Of a stretch of DNA of 64,000 nucleotides, positions 1 through 11,968 are shown one piece after another. Both the position numbers and the translations under genes were made by a program. This stretch comes from Gracilariopsis chorda (taxonomy: Eukaryota > Rhodophyta > Florideophyceae > Gracilariales > Gracilariaceae). The DNA is taken from positions 1 through 64,000 of the forward strand of contig NBIV01000146.1 of assembly GCA_003194525.1 (NCBI GenBank), in the 5' to 3' direction. Within the stretch, counting starts at the first letter, position 1, and every line of letters starts with the position of its first letter. The notes beneath the pieces were generated by a model, which made no database searches, was not told the origin of the DNA, and worked only from the letters and a program-made list of their open reading frames with translations.

Positions 1-353
1 TTTTGGCGGCAACTCCGGCGCGTGGGGCAGCGTGCGTAGTCATTTTCTAATCGGCTCGACGGTCGGCCGTGCATCTTCCTTGTGGTAGATCCAGAACCCG
101 AGGGTTCTTACTTGGCCTCAACGACCCATTCTACACCAGTTGGTCACTTAACTCTTTGGAAATAGCGCGACACTCTCCTTAGGGGTTGGCGCTTTTCGTT
201 CCGTTCGGTTGACTTCTCACAATGGGCGCGTCCGCGACAGCAATAATTTCACCACTCAGTTGGCTGACAGCTTGAATTCGCGCTGCCCCTTCACAGTTTC
301 GGGTCCCTGCATTAGACGCATCTACCTTCAGTCGTTATTACTTTTTCGGTCTA

Positions 354-2904
354 TTGTGGGTGCGACGTAGGCGCACCACGCGAATGCCCGTTGGTCTTCC
401 TCCCAATTGGTTAGTCCTGATCAGACACGTCATGCGTCTCCCACCCAAAGAAGTGGTAAATCTTTCGGACCTAGAAGAGCGAGAGGTCTCGCCAGCACAC
501 GCATCGATTGGTTCTACGGACGCCCCACCGCGGCGTCATGCCCCTCTCACAGGATATCGATACCCAGGGGATGAGCCAGATACCCACTCAGGCCATTCCG
601 GGTAGAGGTAGCCGCCTTCCACCCTTCGGCATTTTCTCCGTGCCTCGAGGCCGTTCAGCGATGGGTCGCAGGCGATGGGGCTCCTCCAGTGGTCACAGAA
701 CCAGGTTTCGATCCCTACTTAACCACTCGGAACGACTCCCCTGGTCGGTCTCCTTCCTCTTTGCCAACTTGATTCCCACAGGCCCAATTAGTTTGGCGTC
801 CGCAATGAACCATCACCCTCGGATGAGTCCTTACGGGGGCACTTCCAAGCGAGTTACTCGCTCCCAATCCCTGGGAGGTTCGCATTACTCCCAGTACTGG
901 TTGGAGGCCTGGTCGCGGACACACTTCGGCTTCTCAGAGCAACTATCCTGACGCGGTTACGATCCCTGGAACTTCTCACACCGTTCCGGCAGCTTTCTCT
1001 CCAATTGATCAACCGAGTCCGCGTCCTCTTCTTGTTGGTAAACTGTTTCCTCGCCGAGGTCGTTATGGAACCGCACTGAAGGACATTGACCGCCGTATCT
1101 TCGATTCCAATTATTGACCTATCAATATCAACTTGGTTCAGGCTCTGAACGAATACCATAGACATTCCATGGATACCTATGTCACTTGCAGCCGATTGGA
1201 TTACGAACGCCTAGCGCAGACTACCACCTATAGGGATCCTCAACAACCGGCTAGCCGAAACCAGCAGCTCAACCGATCGACGTTGTTTGATGCCAAGGGG
1301 GGTCATACACCCTTCGTGTATGTTATAACTCCGATGGTTCCGTCTGACCTTCCTTTCGTCTGTGGTCCACAAGAGGTAAATTACTTCCACCGAGTGGTTT
1401 GGTCCCAATACGATATGGGTCCCCAGCCTTCGGCCGTGCAGTGTCAATTTGACTCGGTTTGCTTCGAAAAAACCGGTGCATACCAACTGGTTCATGGACC
1501 GTGAACGGTGGGTTGGGTACTCGGCTGACGAGTCCCACCCTCGTCCCCGCCGGATAACGTCCGGAATATGCATAATTACAACCTAGTGTAATTCTTCTCG
1601 CAAGAAGATGCGATGCGCTGTAAGATTTATGTGCCACGACCAAATTGGTGGGAGCAATACGAATTATACCAGTTCTTGGACGTCCCAACCCCTCCGGTTT
1701 TATCCAACTTTGGCAGTGCTCCTATATGTAGCTCTAATTTTACAAGTACCGTGTGTACCATTGCCCTTGCGGGGTTTGCGACCATGACGGCTCTTCTATC
1801 CCTCAAGACGGCTCGAAAGGGCATGGCTTGGCCTACCCGGTCTAGTTTTCCTACCTTTCCGGCTCCCGCTCTCTACCCTGTTGGTCTTGCATGTCGAAGC
1901 ACCAGGTGGGGATCATACGCGACGAACTTGGTGTAAAGAACCTGCTAAGAGATACACCGTATTCGGTCGAGGAGCTCACCGCAATTTTGGATGCAGCTGA
2001 AAACCACCCCTGGAAAGCAGGCCAGGCCTGAACGGTATGGAAACACAAGGAACTCCGCAAAGCTACGACGGAGGTGCAGAGCCCCAGGTCATCTTTTCTA
2101 TCAGTACGATGGAGACCACTAGGACATTTCTATGCCCCAATCGATTATAGAGTCCCTGGCGGTGCCTGCGAGCGTCCCCGTAGCGGCTACTCCACCTACT
2201 ACAGTCGTGCCTCCTACTGGTCGCGGAACAACTTCCACCCCAGTTGGTCAGGCTATTTCCGGTCCATTCCGATCCGTTCTAGTAATCGGCCCTTTAGTTC
2301 CACGCGATTGTGGGCACCTCGACGGTATCGAAAGTGCTTTGCACCGACTCAATCATGGTTTTCTACGGTACTTCAACCGATCAGGTCCTCCGAATTCCAT
2401 TGCGCCCATTGATGCCCTGACCAGTTACCTTCCGGTCTTGGTACGGCTGGAGGCTCAAAAAGATGGCCTCCGTCACTTCCGGGACCAATTCCAGCACGCG
2501 CAGTACCAGACGGTGACCTACGATGTGTGAGCTCTTTCCCAGGTAAATGACATACGCCCTCGGCTCGTACTTCTTGCAACCAACTGGTTGCCGTGGGGCT
2601 GACTCAACCATTCTGTCTTCCACCTGCGACCACACCAACCTGCTTTCAACTACCAACTTCCACCGGCTTCAATTCCCATCCCGGTATTACATCCATGGTT
2701 CCGTTCGGTACTGAGCCCCGTATGGCTCAACGGACGCAGACCCATCCGGTGTCTCTCAATCTTTCTCCACCAATTCCAGTTACACAGGGTTTAGCAGCTG
2801 TTGAAGCTGGTCCCTCCACTGGTCTGTCTCCCATGGCCGGTACTACTCCTGGTGGTGGCTGCAGTGCCAGTGGGTCGGCCGGTCGCGGACGTGGGCGGGG
2901 ATAG
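354..2904 (+). pseudogene. Degraded plus-strand (antisense) coding module of G1
   Basis: This stretch lies downstream of the G1 integrase end but its best coding signal is on the plus strand, opposite to gag-pol. Readable pieces: 1133-1504 (Cys/Asp/Glu region), a piece near 1890-2030 containing EELTAILDAAENHPW, 2132-2530 (Pro/Thr-rich, then a short helical segment), and 2593-2904 ending in a Gly-Ser-Arg tail (GRGRGRG). Frames shift repeatedly and stops occur, for example after 2030. The position and the order of patches parallel the antisense ORFs of G2 (16867-18749): an FP..R patch, a C/D/E/L/Q patch, a PF.Y patch, an EE..LD..E..W patch and a Pro/Thr-rich linker. The resemblance is weak and judged by eye. 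No known domain is recognised. It could instead be an unrelated gag-like remnant. Positions 2905-3477 show no usable frame. Confidence 0.4.
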
Positions 2905-3477
2905 ACTCCACCAGGGCCTACGTTACCTCTCGGTCAGGGGAGTGGATGGGGCGGCTACGGTACTTGATCTGCTTCAGGTTATGTTCCTTAAGGTGCGGTT
3001 TCTTCCTCGTCTTTGCACAATCTTGTGGGTGCCAACATGCGTAAATATGTTCTGTTGCTAGCTGAGTTGTTGTTAGTTCCTTTTTAGTTATTCACCTCAT
3101 GGTATCGCTTCAAAAAGTTCTCCTATCCCCGGTCCCTAGCTTCCATGCACGGCATGGGCGTTGAGAGATCCAGTTGGTGTGGTTTCATTTAATTTGGGCC
3201 AATACTTTAAGAGGAATTTATTGGGTATGTGGTGAGGGGTTTCCATGGTTTACTGGAAATCCATCCACCCATACCATCGTACACGCTACCGAAATCCAGA
3301 TATGGTGAACTCGTGACTGACAATGGAGTCAATGACCCCTTCGGTTTCTTTTGGTACATTTCAAAGAGTTTGTGTTGCGTTCCCTTGTGGTGAAGCAGCG
3401 GGAGCGACCGTAGGGTCGGCGGTTACCATCTTTGGTCCAACTGGTTTAGTGCTCCCATCGGGTGACGGACTAGAGGC

Positions 3478-4972
3478 CTAGTCTCTGAGAGCTTGTTGTT
3501 CCAATTGGGTTAATGGAGCCGGAGGAAGGGTGCTCTGTGTTCTATCGAGAACCTCGGTTGGTATGTTGGCCTCCGGGGCTTTTTTAACCCTATCAACCAA
3601 ATGGGTGTTCTCTAAACCGCCTTCCAGGATTGTTACCGTGTGCTCGTCTGCTCGTATAACCTCGTAAGCACCAGTTGACTTTCGAAGTAGCTTGGAGTTT
3701 ATCTCTTCCGATACCATGTAGTCGTCTTTTTCGTCTTTCAGGACGGGCCTAGCACCATTTGGTGGGAAATCCACGAAAACGGAGTCCCCGACTTCCACTT
3801 TGCTAACCCTTTGCACTTTCTGGTCGAAGTACTTCTTGTACCGCTCCTGGGCTGGGGTTATCTTTGATGATGCTACCGCAGGGGTTTCCCTCAGCCTTCG
3901 TAGAATATCTCTCTTCACCTGAGTGGCAGATTTTGTCCAGTCACGGCGGTTCGCCGGACTAGCTTGGACAATAATGCTCGAAGGGTTTCATGACAAAACC
4001 AAACCCAAGTGAGTGGTTCCTGCTGAGGGATGTACCCATAGTTTGTAAGCGTACGTCAAGGGCTATACGAACTCAGCCCAATCCGATTGGTGTTCAGCTA
4101 CATAATGACGCAATCGTTTCACAAGTGTTTTGTTAAACCTTTCCACTAGCCTACTAGTCTGGGGGTGGTACGCAGTCGTGAAATAGTTCTTCAAACCTAA
4201 CATGGTACAGACTGATTTGAAGAACTTCGAAGCCAGGTTAGAACCATTATCGGTGAGGAGGTAGAGTGGAGGGCCGTACAGACATACCCAATTTATTAAA
4301 AATGCTTCTGCTAGAACCGGTGTTGTGGTGCTCTTGAGGGGGACCGCCCTCTTGAGCTTCGTAAACCGATCGGTGATTACCATGACGAACTTATACCCCT
4401 TTGCGGTTTCCGAAAGTGGTCCACATAGCTCAATAGCAATGCACTCCAATGGGCCGGCCACGGGGATTAGCTTCATAAACGTACGAATTTTTCGAATACC
4501 ACCACGGGTCTTAACGCACGAGGTGCAACTAGCCACATAGTTATAGACCTCGTGAGCCAGCAGCCAGCAGGGGCCAGTAGAAGTCTCTCCTTACGGTGTA
4601 GTACATTCTTGTACCTCCCGGGTGACCTACTAACAGTGTCCTGTGAGCCAGTTGTAGAACGCTATTGCGAAGCGACTCCGGAACGACCTTTTGGAGCAGA
4701 CCATCTAGGGTGCCTCGCCTGAATAAATAGCCGTCATGGTCCATATCGAACTGCCTTTTTGTCCGCCCAACAAGGTGTATCAATGATTTGTAATACCTAT
4801 CGGTTGCTTGCTCTCGCCAGAATTCCTCTTTGGTAATAGGGGAATATTCCTCCTCCTCCATTGCAAAAACTCCACTCGGTGCATCGTCTGCGACGATAAC
4901 CTGACGGAATTCTTCCTCTTCATCCAAGAAGTTACCTAGTTCAGTTTTCTTTCCCTGTCCATCCTTAACCAA
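3478..4972 (-). pseudogene. G1 integrase (Ty3/Gypsy), broken
   Basis: Three minus-strand pieces form a Gypsy integrase, which inserts retrotransposon cDNA into the genome. 4972-4541 carries the N-terminal zinc-binding region (HRTLLVGHPGG, then RRDFYWP). 4536-4063 carries the catalytic core: DNGSN supplies the second Asp and LVERFNK the catalytic Glu. The first catalytic Asp, which is AIDILGP in G2, reads AIELCGP here, so Asp has become Glu. 3918-3478 is the C-terminal region with GDSVFVDF, comparable to GDYVFVRK of G2; it ends without the long Ser/Pro/Thr tail seen in G2. Frameshifts separate the pieces near 4000 and 4540. It is inactive as it stands. Confidence 0.85.
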
Positions 4973-5092
4973 TTGGATAATGAATCACGGAATATCGTCG
5001 TCCACTGATTCCTTTTCCAACCCATTGGTATTCAAGTGTGACATGGTATCGGCCACGTTATGCTTTATCCCTGGGGGTATTGTACCTCATAA

Positions 5093-6488
5093 TCAAACTC
5101 TGAGAGTCTCAACCTCCATCTGGCTAGCTGTCCGGAAGCGTCTGCAAGGCCCAATATCCACCTTAACACCATGTTTATCTGTCCACACGGTAAACTTCGT
5201 TCCATATAGGTAGGGACGGGGCATAGGCATGCTCCACATCACCGCTAGGCATTCCTTTTCCGTCACAGTGTAGTTCTGCTCCATTCTGGTGCGCGCCATA
5301 CTCCAGTAACCGATTGTTCCCTTGCCCTTATCCACTTGTTCTTGCATAAGGCATCATCCTACCTGAGTGGAAGACGCGTCGGTATCAAGGTTGTGGTGAT
5401 AGCGAGACTTGGGTTAAGCCAATGTTAGTGGCGAGATCAGGGCAGCTTTCAGTTTCTGAAAAGCCTTGATCTCGTCCTTCTCAAGGCATCCAAACCGATC
5501 TGGGTTTCCCTTTTGCAGTTTCCTTTGAAAGGGAGCTGCAATCTTACCAAAAATTTTGATAAACAGACGGTTCATATTGCACAAACCAGTAAAGTAGCGG
5601 TGTTTGGGTCTGTGGGAGCCTAGCTCCCTGAACCGCTCTGATATTTCTCTCGGCTACCTGTAGGCGTCTTGGGCTGATCATGTTGCCCAGATACCCCAAC
5701 CTTTTGGTCGTATAACACACTTTTGCGTAGCTTGAGCGTCACCCTGCATCCTTCAGCAGCTGTAGCACCGTTCAAACGTGCCCAAAGTGCTCTTCAATCG
5801 ATTGAGAATAGATGGCTACGTCATCTATATGCACCAGCGCGGTCTGCAAACTTACCTTTGATAGGATAATGTTTAGAGCTCTCTGAGACTTAGGGGGCAC
5901 GTCCCGTAAACCAAATGGCATTCGCAAGAAACGGAAGAGACCAGCATGGCAGGTGAATGTAGTCTTGTACCTATTCTCCCCAGGTATCTCCACTTGCCAG
6001 TAACTGCAATTGGCATCCAGTTTGTTTAAGACGTTTGCATCGCCGATTTAATCGATACATTTGTCCATTCTGAGTATGGGATATGAGTCCCTGACCGTAA
6101 TGGCGTTTATTTTTTGATAGTTGATACAAAACCTCACTCTGTTGTCTCGCTTCTTCTGAACGAATACCACTGGGCTTGTCCACTCTGCATATTCGCGCTC
6201 AATAACCCCTTTGTTTAACATTCTTTCCACCTCTTGGATTTCAAACTGTCAGTCTTTCGGGCCTGCCCTGTATGGTTGTTGGTGTATCGGTTTGGCTCCA
6301 CGAAGCAAGTCTATACGGTGTTGCGTGGCCTTGATCACCTCTAGCTGGCGTGACCACATGGCACTGAACGGATCCAATAGGTCAACGATGCCGTCCTTAC
6401 ACGGTTCCCCTTCGGACCCTATGGCTACTTCCTCTTTCCAATTGGTATCTACATCCTGTGTCGGTTTTGCTTCGGCATTGACGGGCAT
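5093..6488 (-). pseudogene. G1 reverse transcriptase and RNase H, broken
   Basis: Minus-strand fragments in order: 6488-6249 (lead-in with HRIDLLRGAKPI and YRAGPKD, close to HRIDLLPNARPI and YRAGPKA in G2), 6230-6048 (GVIEREYAEWTSPVVFV, start of RT), 5993-5772 (KTTFTCHAGLFRFLRMPFGL and LVHIDDVAIYSQS, so the YxDD box reads HIDD), and 5347-5093 (RNase H part with NYTVTEKECLAVMW and FTVWTDKHG). The RT connection region between 5770 and 5350 has lost its frame. The parts belong to a Gypsy-type pol read from the minus strand and lie between protease and integrase as expected. Several stops and frameshifts make this a relic. Confidence 0.85.
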
Positions 6489-7231
6489 GGTTGAATTCTT
6501 GTTTTCCGCAGTTGGTTCCCCCCCCCGTCCTTAGGGTAGAGCTCTCCGGACGAATTTAATGGTGTCACGGTAAATATGCTACCTGGATCATGATATGCAG
6601 TTACAACAACGGTATTCTTGGGTAATTTGACCATATGGTTGCTAAAGTTGCTTAAGCATACCTGAAAGCTTTGATTGGGTATATTGTCCACGATTGCGTT
6701 CGCCATCATCATCATATGGCGTCCCAATACCATATGGTGGCTTTCTAGTGCTCGCAAACCCTGTTGGTCATATATCAATTTGGCTACCACTTGATGCATG
6801 GGCGTACTTCGAATGGACTTCGCCAATCGAACCTTATTGGATACTGTCGCCGATGGTGTTTCCTGTGTCCGACGGGATGCGGTTCTCGATTTTTCACGAC
6901 CTAAAAGGGCGACTCGTGGACCCTTATGGGACAAAGCCGTTCTGGTACGAGTCAAAATTGCCCGGAAATAGTTGTTTATGAACGTAGTTGCAATGTTACA
7001 ATCCTTTTCCAATTGTTTGATCACGATAAACTGTACCCGAACGTTAAGGTTTCCCAAGGGTACCATTAGACCTACACTTCCACGTATCGCTAATGGTCGC
7101 TTATTTGCATCCACCAAAGGGTTTGTGACGGAACTCTGTCTTACCCTTTCCAAAACCATTGGAGATAGGAACTTAGCATTAAAAAAGTTCGGTCCAGATC
7201 CCATATCCATGATTGCGATACAGGGCACCAA
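6449..7231 (-). pseudogene. G1 retropepsin-like protease and linker
   Basis: A 260-residue minus-strand frame. Near its start, IMDMGSGPNFF corresponds to VLDTGAGLNFI of G2, the aspartic protease active-site loop; the DTG triad has become DMG. Downstream patches (VDANKRPLAIRGSVGLMVPLG, QFIVIKQL) match the G2 protease (ADANKNPLKTVGTIDLVVRLG, DFIVCRSL). The second half is a linker leading to RT. In Gypsy elements this enzyme cuts the Gag-Pol polyprotein inside the particle. The altered active site and missing ILG box suggest it no longer works. It overlaps the RT lead-in (6488) in another frame, indicating a frameshift near 6470. Confidence 0.7.
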
Positions 7232-7481
7232 ATGGTTAACAGAAAACCCAAGGTTGATGTTTACCTTGTATTTATCATGCTTCAGAAATCAAATAAGTAC
7301 CGATTGCTCTTCTACTGCTTCCTCTTTAGTGACCATAGGGCGAATATCCATACAAGAACCAGCTGGTGTCGGTTGGCCTTCCAAAGGGGACCGGTTGGGA
7401 ATGGCCTGCGGCCCAACCTTTAGGCATTTTCGGCATGTGGTGGTACGCTGGCGGCTCCCTCTGCCGTATCCGCACCAGTGA

Positions 7482-9398
7482 CTACATTAAACTGTTGATT
7501 TCTAGGAGTTTGCTTCTACTGAACCTGCCAGTTTCCACCCGCTTGGCAAAATACCACTGATGGTTTTGCGGACGCACCCGTAAGAGCACTGTTCTAACCT
7601 GAGGTGTGACATTAGGACATGTCGTAGCCAAGTGGTGATGTGACAGGCAAAACCAACCAAGGGGATTCCCAGTGGTTTGATCCCTCAAAGCCATCCAGGT
7701 TCCACGCATTGACCTCCTGTCCATCGGTTGGAAACGGACCATACGGTACGAAGACTATTGACTCTGGGGTTGGGTCCTACCACTTTGTTGTATCGCGAGT
7801 ACCTGTTGATCAGGGACGGACACGTGTGTGGCTGGCGTCGACACATTCCAGGCTGACTTTACCACTGGGGTCGTCCAGGTAGATGAAAGAGAGTCCGATT
7901 CCGTTGCGGGCATGGTGTGTATCAAGTTGACCGTGGATAGAACTGTTGTGACATCGTGCGTGGTGTCCCCTGAAGTTGACAAATAATCCACCTTCAGGAT
8001 GCTCCGTTTCGGTTTATCCTTGCCAGGCTTAACAACCGTACTGGGCTGTCTTTGACCGGCTAGGTGAGTGTCTGCAAGGGCTTGGGCATATCTTGCGAGC
8101 CCGTTATATTCCACCTTTCTGTTTGTGGCGAGGTAATTCCTCACCTGCGACCTAATGCCTTTGTCGATGTTATCTGCTAACAACAACTTCAACCGTGTGA
8201 TGCTGAATACATTACCACACCGGGAGTTCATCACGAACAACGACTTCGTGAACTCCAATTCGGTTTGTCCTGACCTCTCATGGTAACCCAGAAGCTGAGC
8301 GTAAGCTTCCTCAATAACCTCATCGGTCAAGTAGGTTTCCAAAAGGTAGTTAACGACCTGCGGATAAGTCCGAGGCATCTCCGTTTGGTCTTCTCCAACC
8401 GACATGGTATTTCCTTGCATCCTACTATGGAGCAAAGATGCGGCCTGCTTCTTCAAGTAGAAATCAAATAATCACGTTGCTGCAGCTTCTGAAAAACCAT
8501 TCTCGTCACAAGCAATCTTGAAACTTTGAAAGAAATCAATGATGGAAATGAGATCATCACCTGTGAAGGTAGTATCACCCATTTAGAAACCAAGCTCTTT
8601 GTACTGCTTGGTGATCTTCTGAGCCACATTTGAGGTACATTCGAAATTACAGTTCTATAACATGTAGGTTCTATGGTCAACCTCCTTGGTGGACAAGCCC
8701 TTCAACGGCCCGATAACCTCCGGGTCCTAATCCGTATCAGACTCATTTTCATCAGATAAGTCATACCGTTTTGTCTTTCCTTTACGGATTATCCTTACCT
8801 TCCGACGGTGTTTTTCCTTCCTCATTTTCTTACCTTCACTGTGCTCGTCATCCTCCGACGAGTCCGTATCGGTAGTGGAGTCCAAGGAGTCAGGGTACGA
8901 CCCACGGCCCTTTTTCCTTCTTCTATTGGTCTCATTCTTCCCGTTTGGTCTCCGTCGCCTCTCATTTTCGGAGCTCGACCAACCACCACCATCACTTTAC
9001 TCTGCTTTGAGTCCCTGCTTGGCTGTAACAGTTGGTTCCGGAAGGAATATATACCCCGAGCCTTCGTCTACCTGAGGGTCTGCCCGTTTCCGAAATGGGT
9101 CGGGAAGCTTTCCACCAGTTTCGATAATAGAAAGGGATGGCTGGATAGCCTGCGTGAACGATAAAACATGTGAGTTACCGTGAGCAGTTGGTGTCAGTAC
9201 CGGGACGGTTTGTGTGCTCTGCAGGGCCACCACTTGGTGTTCATACCGGGACTCCTCCACTATTGGGTCAACATATTCCCGAGCGCTTTTCTTCAGGAAC
9301 TGGAAAACAAATGAGGGTATTTGGTTGGCCTGCTGGTGTGTAGCACGGCCAGCGACCATTTTGGTAATTGTATCCAAATCAAACTTGGATAGCACCAT
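7482..9398 (-). pseudogene. G1 gag (capsid/nucleocapsid), broken
   Basis: Minus-strand pieces 9398-8997, 8456-7755 and 7742-7482 lie where G2 has gag, between the primer-binding site and the protease. The middle piece has a helical capsid-like stretch (YHERSGQTELEFTKSLF..., then YAQALADTHL) comparable to the G2 segment LETDYSVRLNKGFHRC and LVQYARAEGDAL. The last piece holds a damaged CCHC zinc knuckle (FCLSHHHLATTC; the first Cys is lost), comparable to the intact knuckle in G2. Gag packages element RNA. Frameshifts near 8460-9000 and 7750 make this a relic. Confidence 0.65.
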
Positions 9399-9784
9399 CT
9401 TAGGTTTCCCCGTTTCCTTTTCTTCTACCAGTTGGTCGGATGTGGCACCGGTTCTCAGCCCTACCGGGACACGATCTCTACCACATTGGCTACCGGGGGG
9501 TCAGCATCCTCAAAACCCCTTCGTTAGCAAAGAACTGTACGGTACTTCTTCTCAATAGTTACTCCGGGTTGTCCATTCTTGGTTCAGCGAATCCCTGGGC
9601 CGAGCCCGCGCCCGGTCCTGAAGTCGGTACCCTCTGGACCTTGTGTTCGGTTGCGGCATATCGAATTGGTAAACTGATGTTTGAGTAAATCGCTTTCTAG
9701 TCGTAAGAAAACCAAACATTGTCCAAAATACACGTCCTTCCTAAGTTCTTCTTTCCCAAACCAATAGGTATAATTCCAATTCTA

Positions 9785-9797
9785 GGTCGGGAGACCA
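9785..9797 (-). other. tRNA primer-binding site of G1
   Basis: On the minus strand this reads TGGTCTCCCGACC, three bases after the LTR ends. The same 13 bases at the same spacing occur in G2 (26611-26623). TGG pairs with the CCA end of a tRNA; the tRNA type was not identified. Confidence 0.75.
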
Positions 9798-9800
9798 AAA

Positions 9801-10345
9801 TGTGGTACAACCAATCGAGTGTCAAGTAACAGCAGGGCAGCGTGTTTGGAAAACCTTTGGCGTGAGCGCGACGAGGGCTCGACCTGAAGGGTGGAAGTTG
9901 GGTAACCGAATGGGTTTGGCAGCACGAAACCACTAGGGGAGCATGATAACAAGGCAAGATTCCCGTACGCATTTGGTAGCGTTGGTAGTACGGCGCACAT
10001 TGGTTATTAAAGCCTGAATATTCTTTGATAAACAAACAAAGAGGTTGTCTTTGGAAACGAGTTGGTATCACCGTGAGCCAAGTGGTGCTTCCGTTTACCA
10101 CGCTTGGTGAAGGCGCACTGCACCCACCTTAAGGGTGAGCGAAGCTCAACCTCAGGTGCACTCAGCTATGTGGCATACGTTGGGGCCAGCCGTAGTGGCA
10201 TGGCCCCACACCACAGTAGCGGGGTGTCACTCCCTATGTAAAATAATTAAATAGATTAGTAAACTAATTAGTTAGCCACTCTAACCCACGTGGCACACTC
10301 ACCAATTGTTCCAGCGCGTTGCACTGTCCATGTGGTTACATCTCA
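9801..10345 (-). repeat. 5' LTR of G1 (right end approximate)
   Basis: Starts TGTGGTAC, close to TGTGGTGC of the G2 LTR, directly after the primer-binding site. It contains an AT-rich block (10240-10275) like the one in the G2 LTR (27238-27276) and in the solo LTR at 42915-43710, followed by a CACGTG stretch also shared with them. Overall similarity is low, as expected for an old copy. The outer end was not fixed: CA candidates lie at about 10323 and 10345. Confidence 0.6.
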
Positions 10346-10367
10346 CTGTATCAAATTGTTTTCGTTT

Positions 10368-11422
10368 ATGTATATGCTGCGTGAAGCGTACTACAATGCG
10401 TTCAGTAGGGATGTAACTGAAGCAGGTTTTCGTCACTCTAGATTGTGTTCTATTGTCCCTGAGCGATTACTAGGAGCGCTTTGTCCTGCAACGGCTGCAG
10501 TGAATAAGATTCTGTCTGTGGGGGAGTTAGAGGTGCTATTTCAGAAGCGGTGCGCTGAATACAAGTAAAATGTTTTGCGTTCCGATGCTAGATTATTGGA
10601 ATGTGGCTACGTTGATACCAAGAACGGCTGCGTAATGAAATATGGTACAGGCGTGGACATGAGGCGGTCTAAACGAGCAGCTGATGTGAAAAAAAAACGC
10701 GAAAGAGCAACGAAAGCAGTCACAGCGAGCGCGCGCAGCTGATGAACGATTACAAGTTCACTTTCAGGCAGTGGAGCGATTCAAGTGGGAGCGTTGTCGT
10801 GTTCTAGGTATTTTGTGTGGCACAAGCGTCGAGTTGTTCAAGCAAAGACAGCGTCCGATGTCTTTGAAGCGCATCATAGCAAGACTTCGAGCCGCGACGA
10901 AAAGCCAAACGTTTTCGTGGCGTGTTGAGCTCGTTTGCATTCAAATAACGGGCTTTTTGTTACGCCAATGCGCCGTGGCTGTCCTATCAATTGCCGCCTT
11001 TTCATTTTCAGACGGACGGGTGGGGTTTTGGCCGTTTATAATTGGTTTCTACGCCATTTGGTCTCATATTCCAGTCCTGAAATAACCAGGGTGTAACGCT
11101 TCTTTTGACACCAAAAAGGCTCTCAAACCTGTCAGATGAGGAATATAAAGCGTTTTCTTTCGATTTTGTCCAACTATTGCTGCCCCCCCTTTATAGGCGA
11201 CCCCAGATGATGAAATTACATATGTTTTCCTTCACTGCTGCAAAGAACACCGACAACTGGTTCGTAGATGTAGAGTACCAGCATAAACTTGCGATTTTAA
11301 TAGGTAGTGTAGCAGCCAGAGTGAGAAATCACCACAACCCTAAAAGACCGTGCAACAGCTTGCAACACTGTTCCAGAAGGCTGCAGAAACGTATTGGCAA
11401 AACACGGCCTCATATAAAGTAA
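10368..11422 (+). pseudogene. Unrecognised broken gene, probably transposon-derived
   Basis: The plus strand is open from 10368 to 10739 except for one in-frame TAA at 10566. It encodes a Cys/Glu-rich start followed by a very basic stretch (RRSKRAADVKKKRERATKA). After a double stop at 10740 the coding signal resumes in shifted frames: a patch near 10960-11040 with WGFGRL-like text, and 11105-11422 (SNLSDEEYKAFSFDFVQLLLPPLYRR). I do not recognise the family. The pattern of a single ancestral protein with scattered frameshifts is that of a dead transposase or similar element protein. It begins right after the G1 LTR, so G1 may have landed in or next to it. Confidence 0.4.
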
Positions 11423-11726
11423 CCAAAAGAAATGCGCAGCGGAAAGGGTACCAGCGAGAGCAACCATGCCATGAAAAAGCTGAAGTATTGTAAATTGCTA
11501 GAGTATGCTTTCCCAGTATCACTTGCGACCAAGAGCTTAGGTCTAGCACGGGGATAATTGTACAAATTGGCACCACAGACCATAACTGGTAAGCGTCAAC
11601 TGCGTGCAGGCAATACAAAGAGATGCAGGAAACCGGACTAAACCACAAAGAAAGATGGAAAAAGGAGGGGTCAGTTGATCGCAGGGAGCAGCAGACGGTT
11701 CAACCAGAGGATAGGGGTTGCCAAAA

Positions 11727-11968
11727 GGTAGGAGACGTAGTCTGGCACGAGTTGGCTTGGAGGCCGCTGAAAGTGGTCTTTTGTAGACCATTGAACCAAA
11801 ATCATATCCTGTATTTCTGGATACTAGGATTGGATACAATTTAGTAAACACATGTCCTGAGACGCAACCTTTCCATGACAAACAAACTTGGCACAAGTTA
11901 TTGTACTCATTATGGTTTGTTTTGTCTATAAACCCAACTAATGGTTCCAGTTTCTTCATTCCACCCAA
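11727..11968 (-). pseudogene. Possible coding remnant, unrecognised
   Basis: The minus strand carries a protein-like stretch (LCQVCLSWKGCVSGHVFTKLYP, with two Cys of a possible zinc site) that fades into low-quality frame further on. No family recognised and no start signal. It may be part of the same dead element as 10368-11422 on the other strand, or chance. Confidence 0.2.

Larger units (their letters stand above)
1..10345 (-). mobile_element. Degraded Ty3/Gypsy LTR retrotransposon G1 (left end outside window)
   Basis: A minus-strand Gypsy element read from right to left: LTR (9801 to about 10345), tRNA primer-binding site (9785-9797), gag (9398-7482), protease (7231-6449), reverse transcriptase and RNase H (6488-5093), integrase (4972-3478). 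To the left lies a plus-strand coding-like module (354-2904). Gag-pol order and protein style match element G2 at 15966-27480, but G1 is broken by many frameshifts and stops, so it is much older. The 3' LTR would lie before position 1 and is not visible, so length and target duplication cannot be given. The right boundary is uncertain because no terminal CA with a checkable duplication is available; 10345 is a best guess. Confidence 0.85.
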
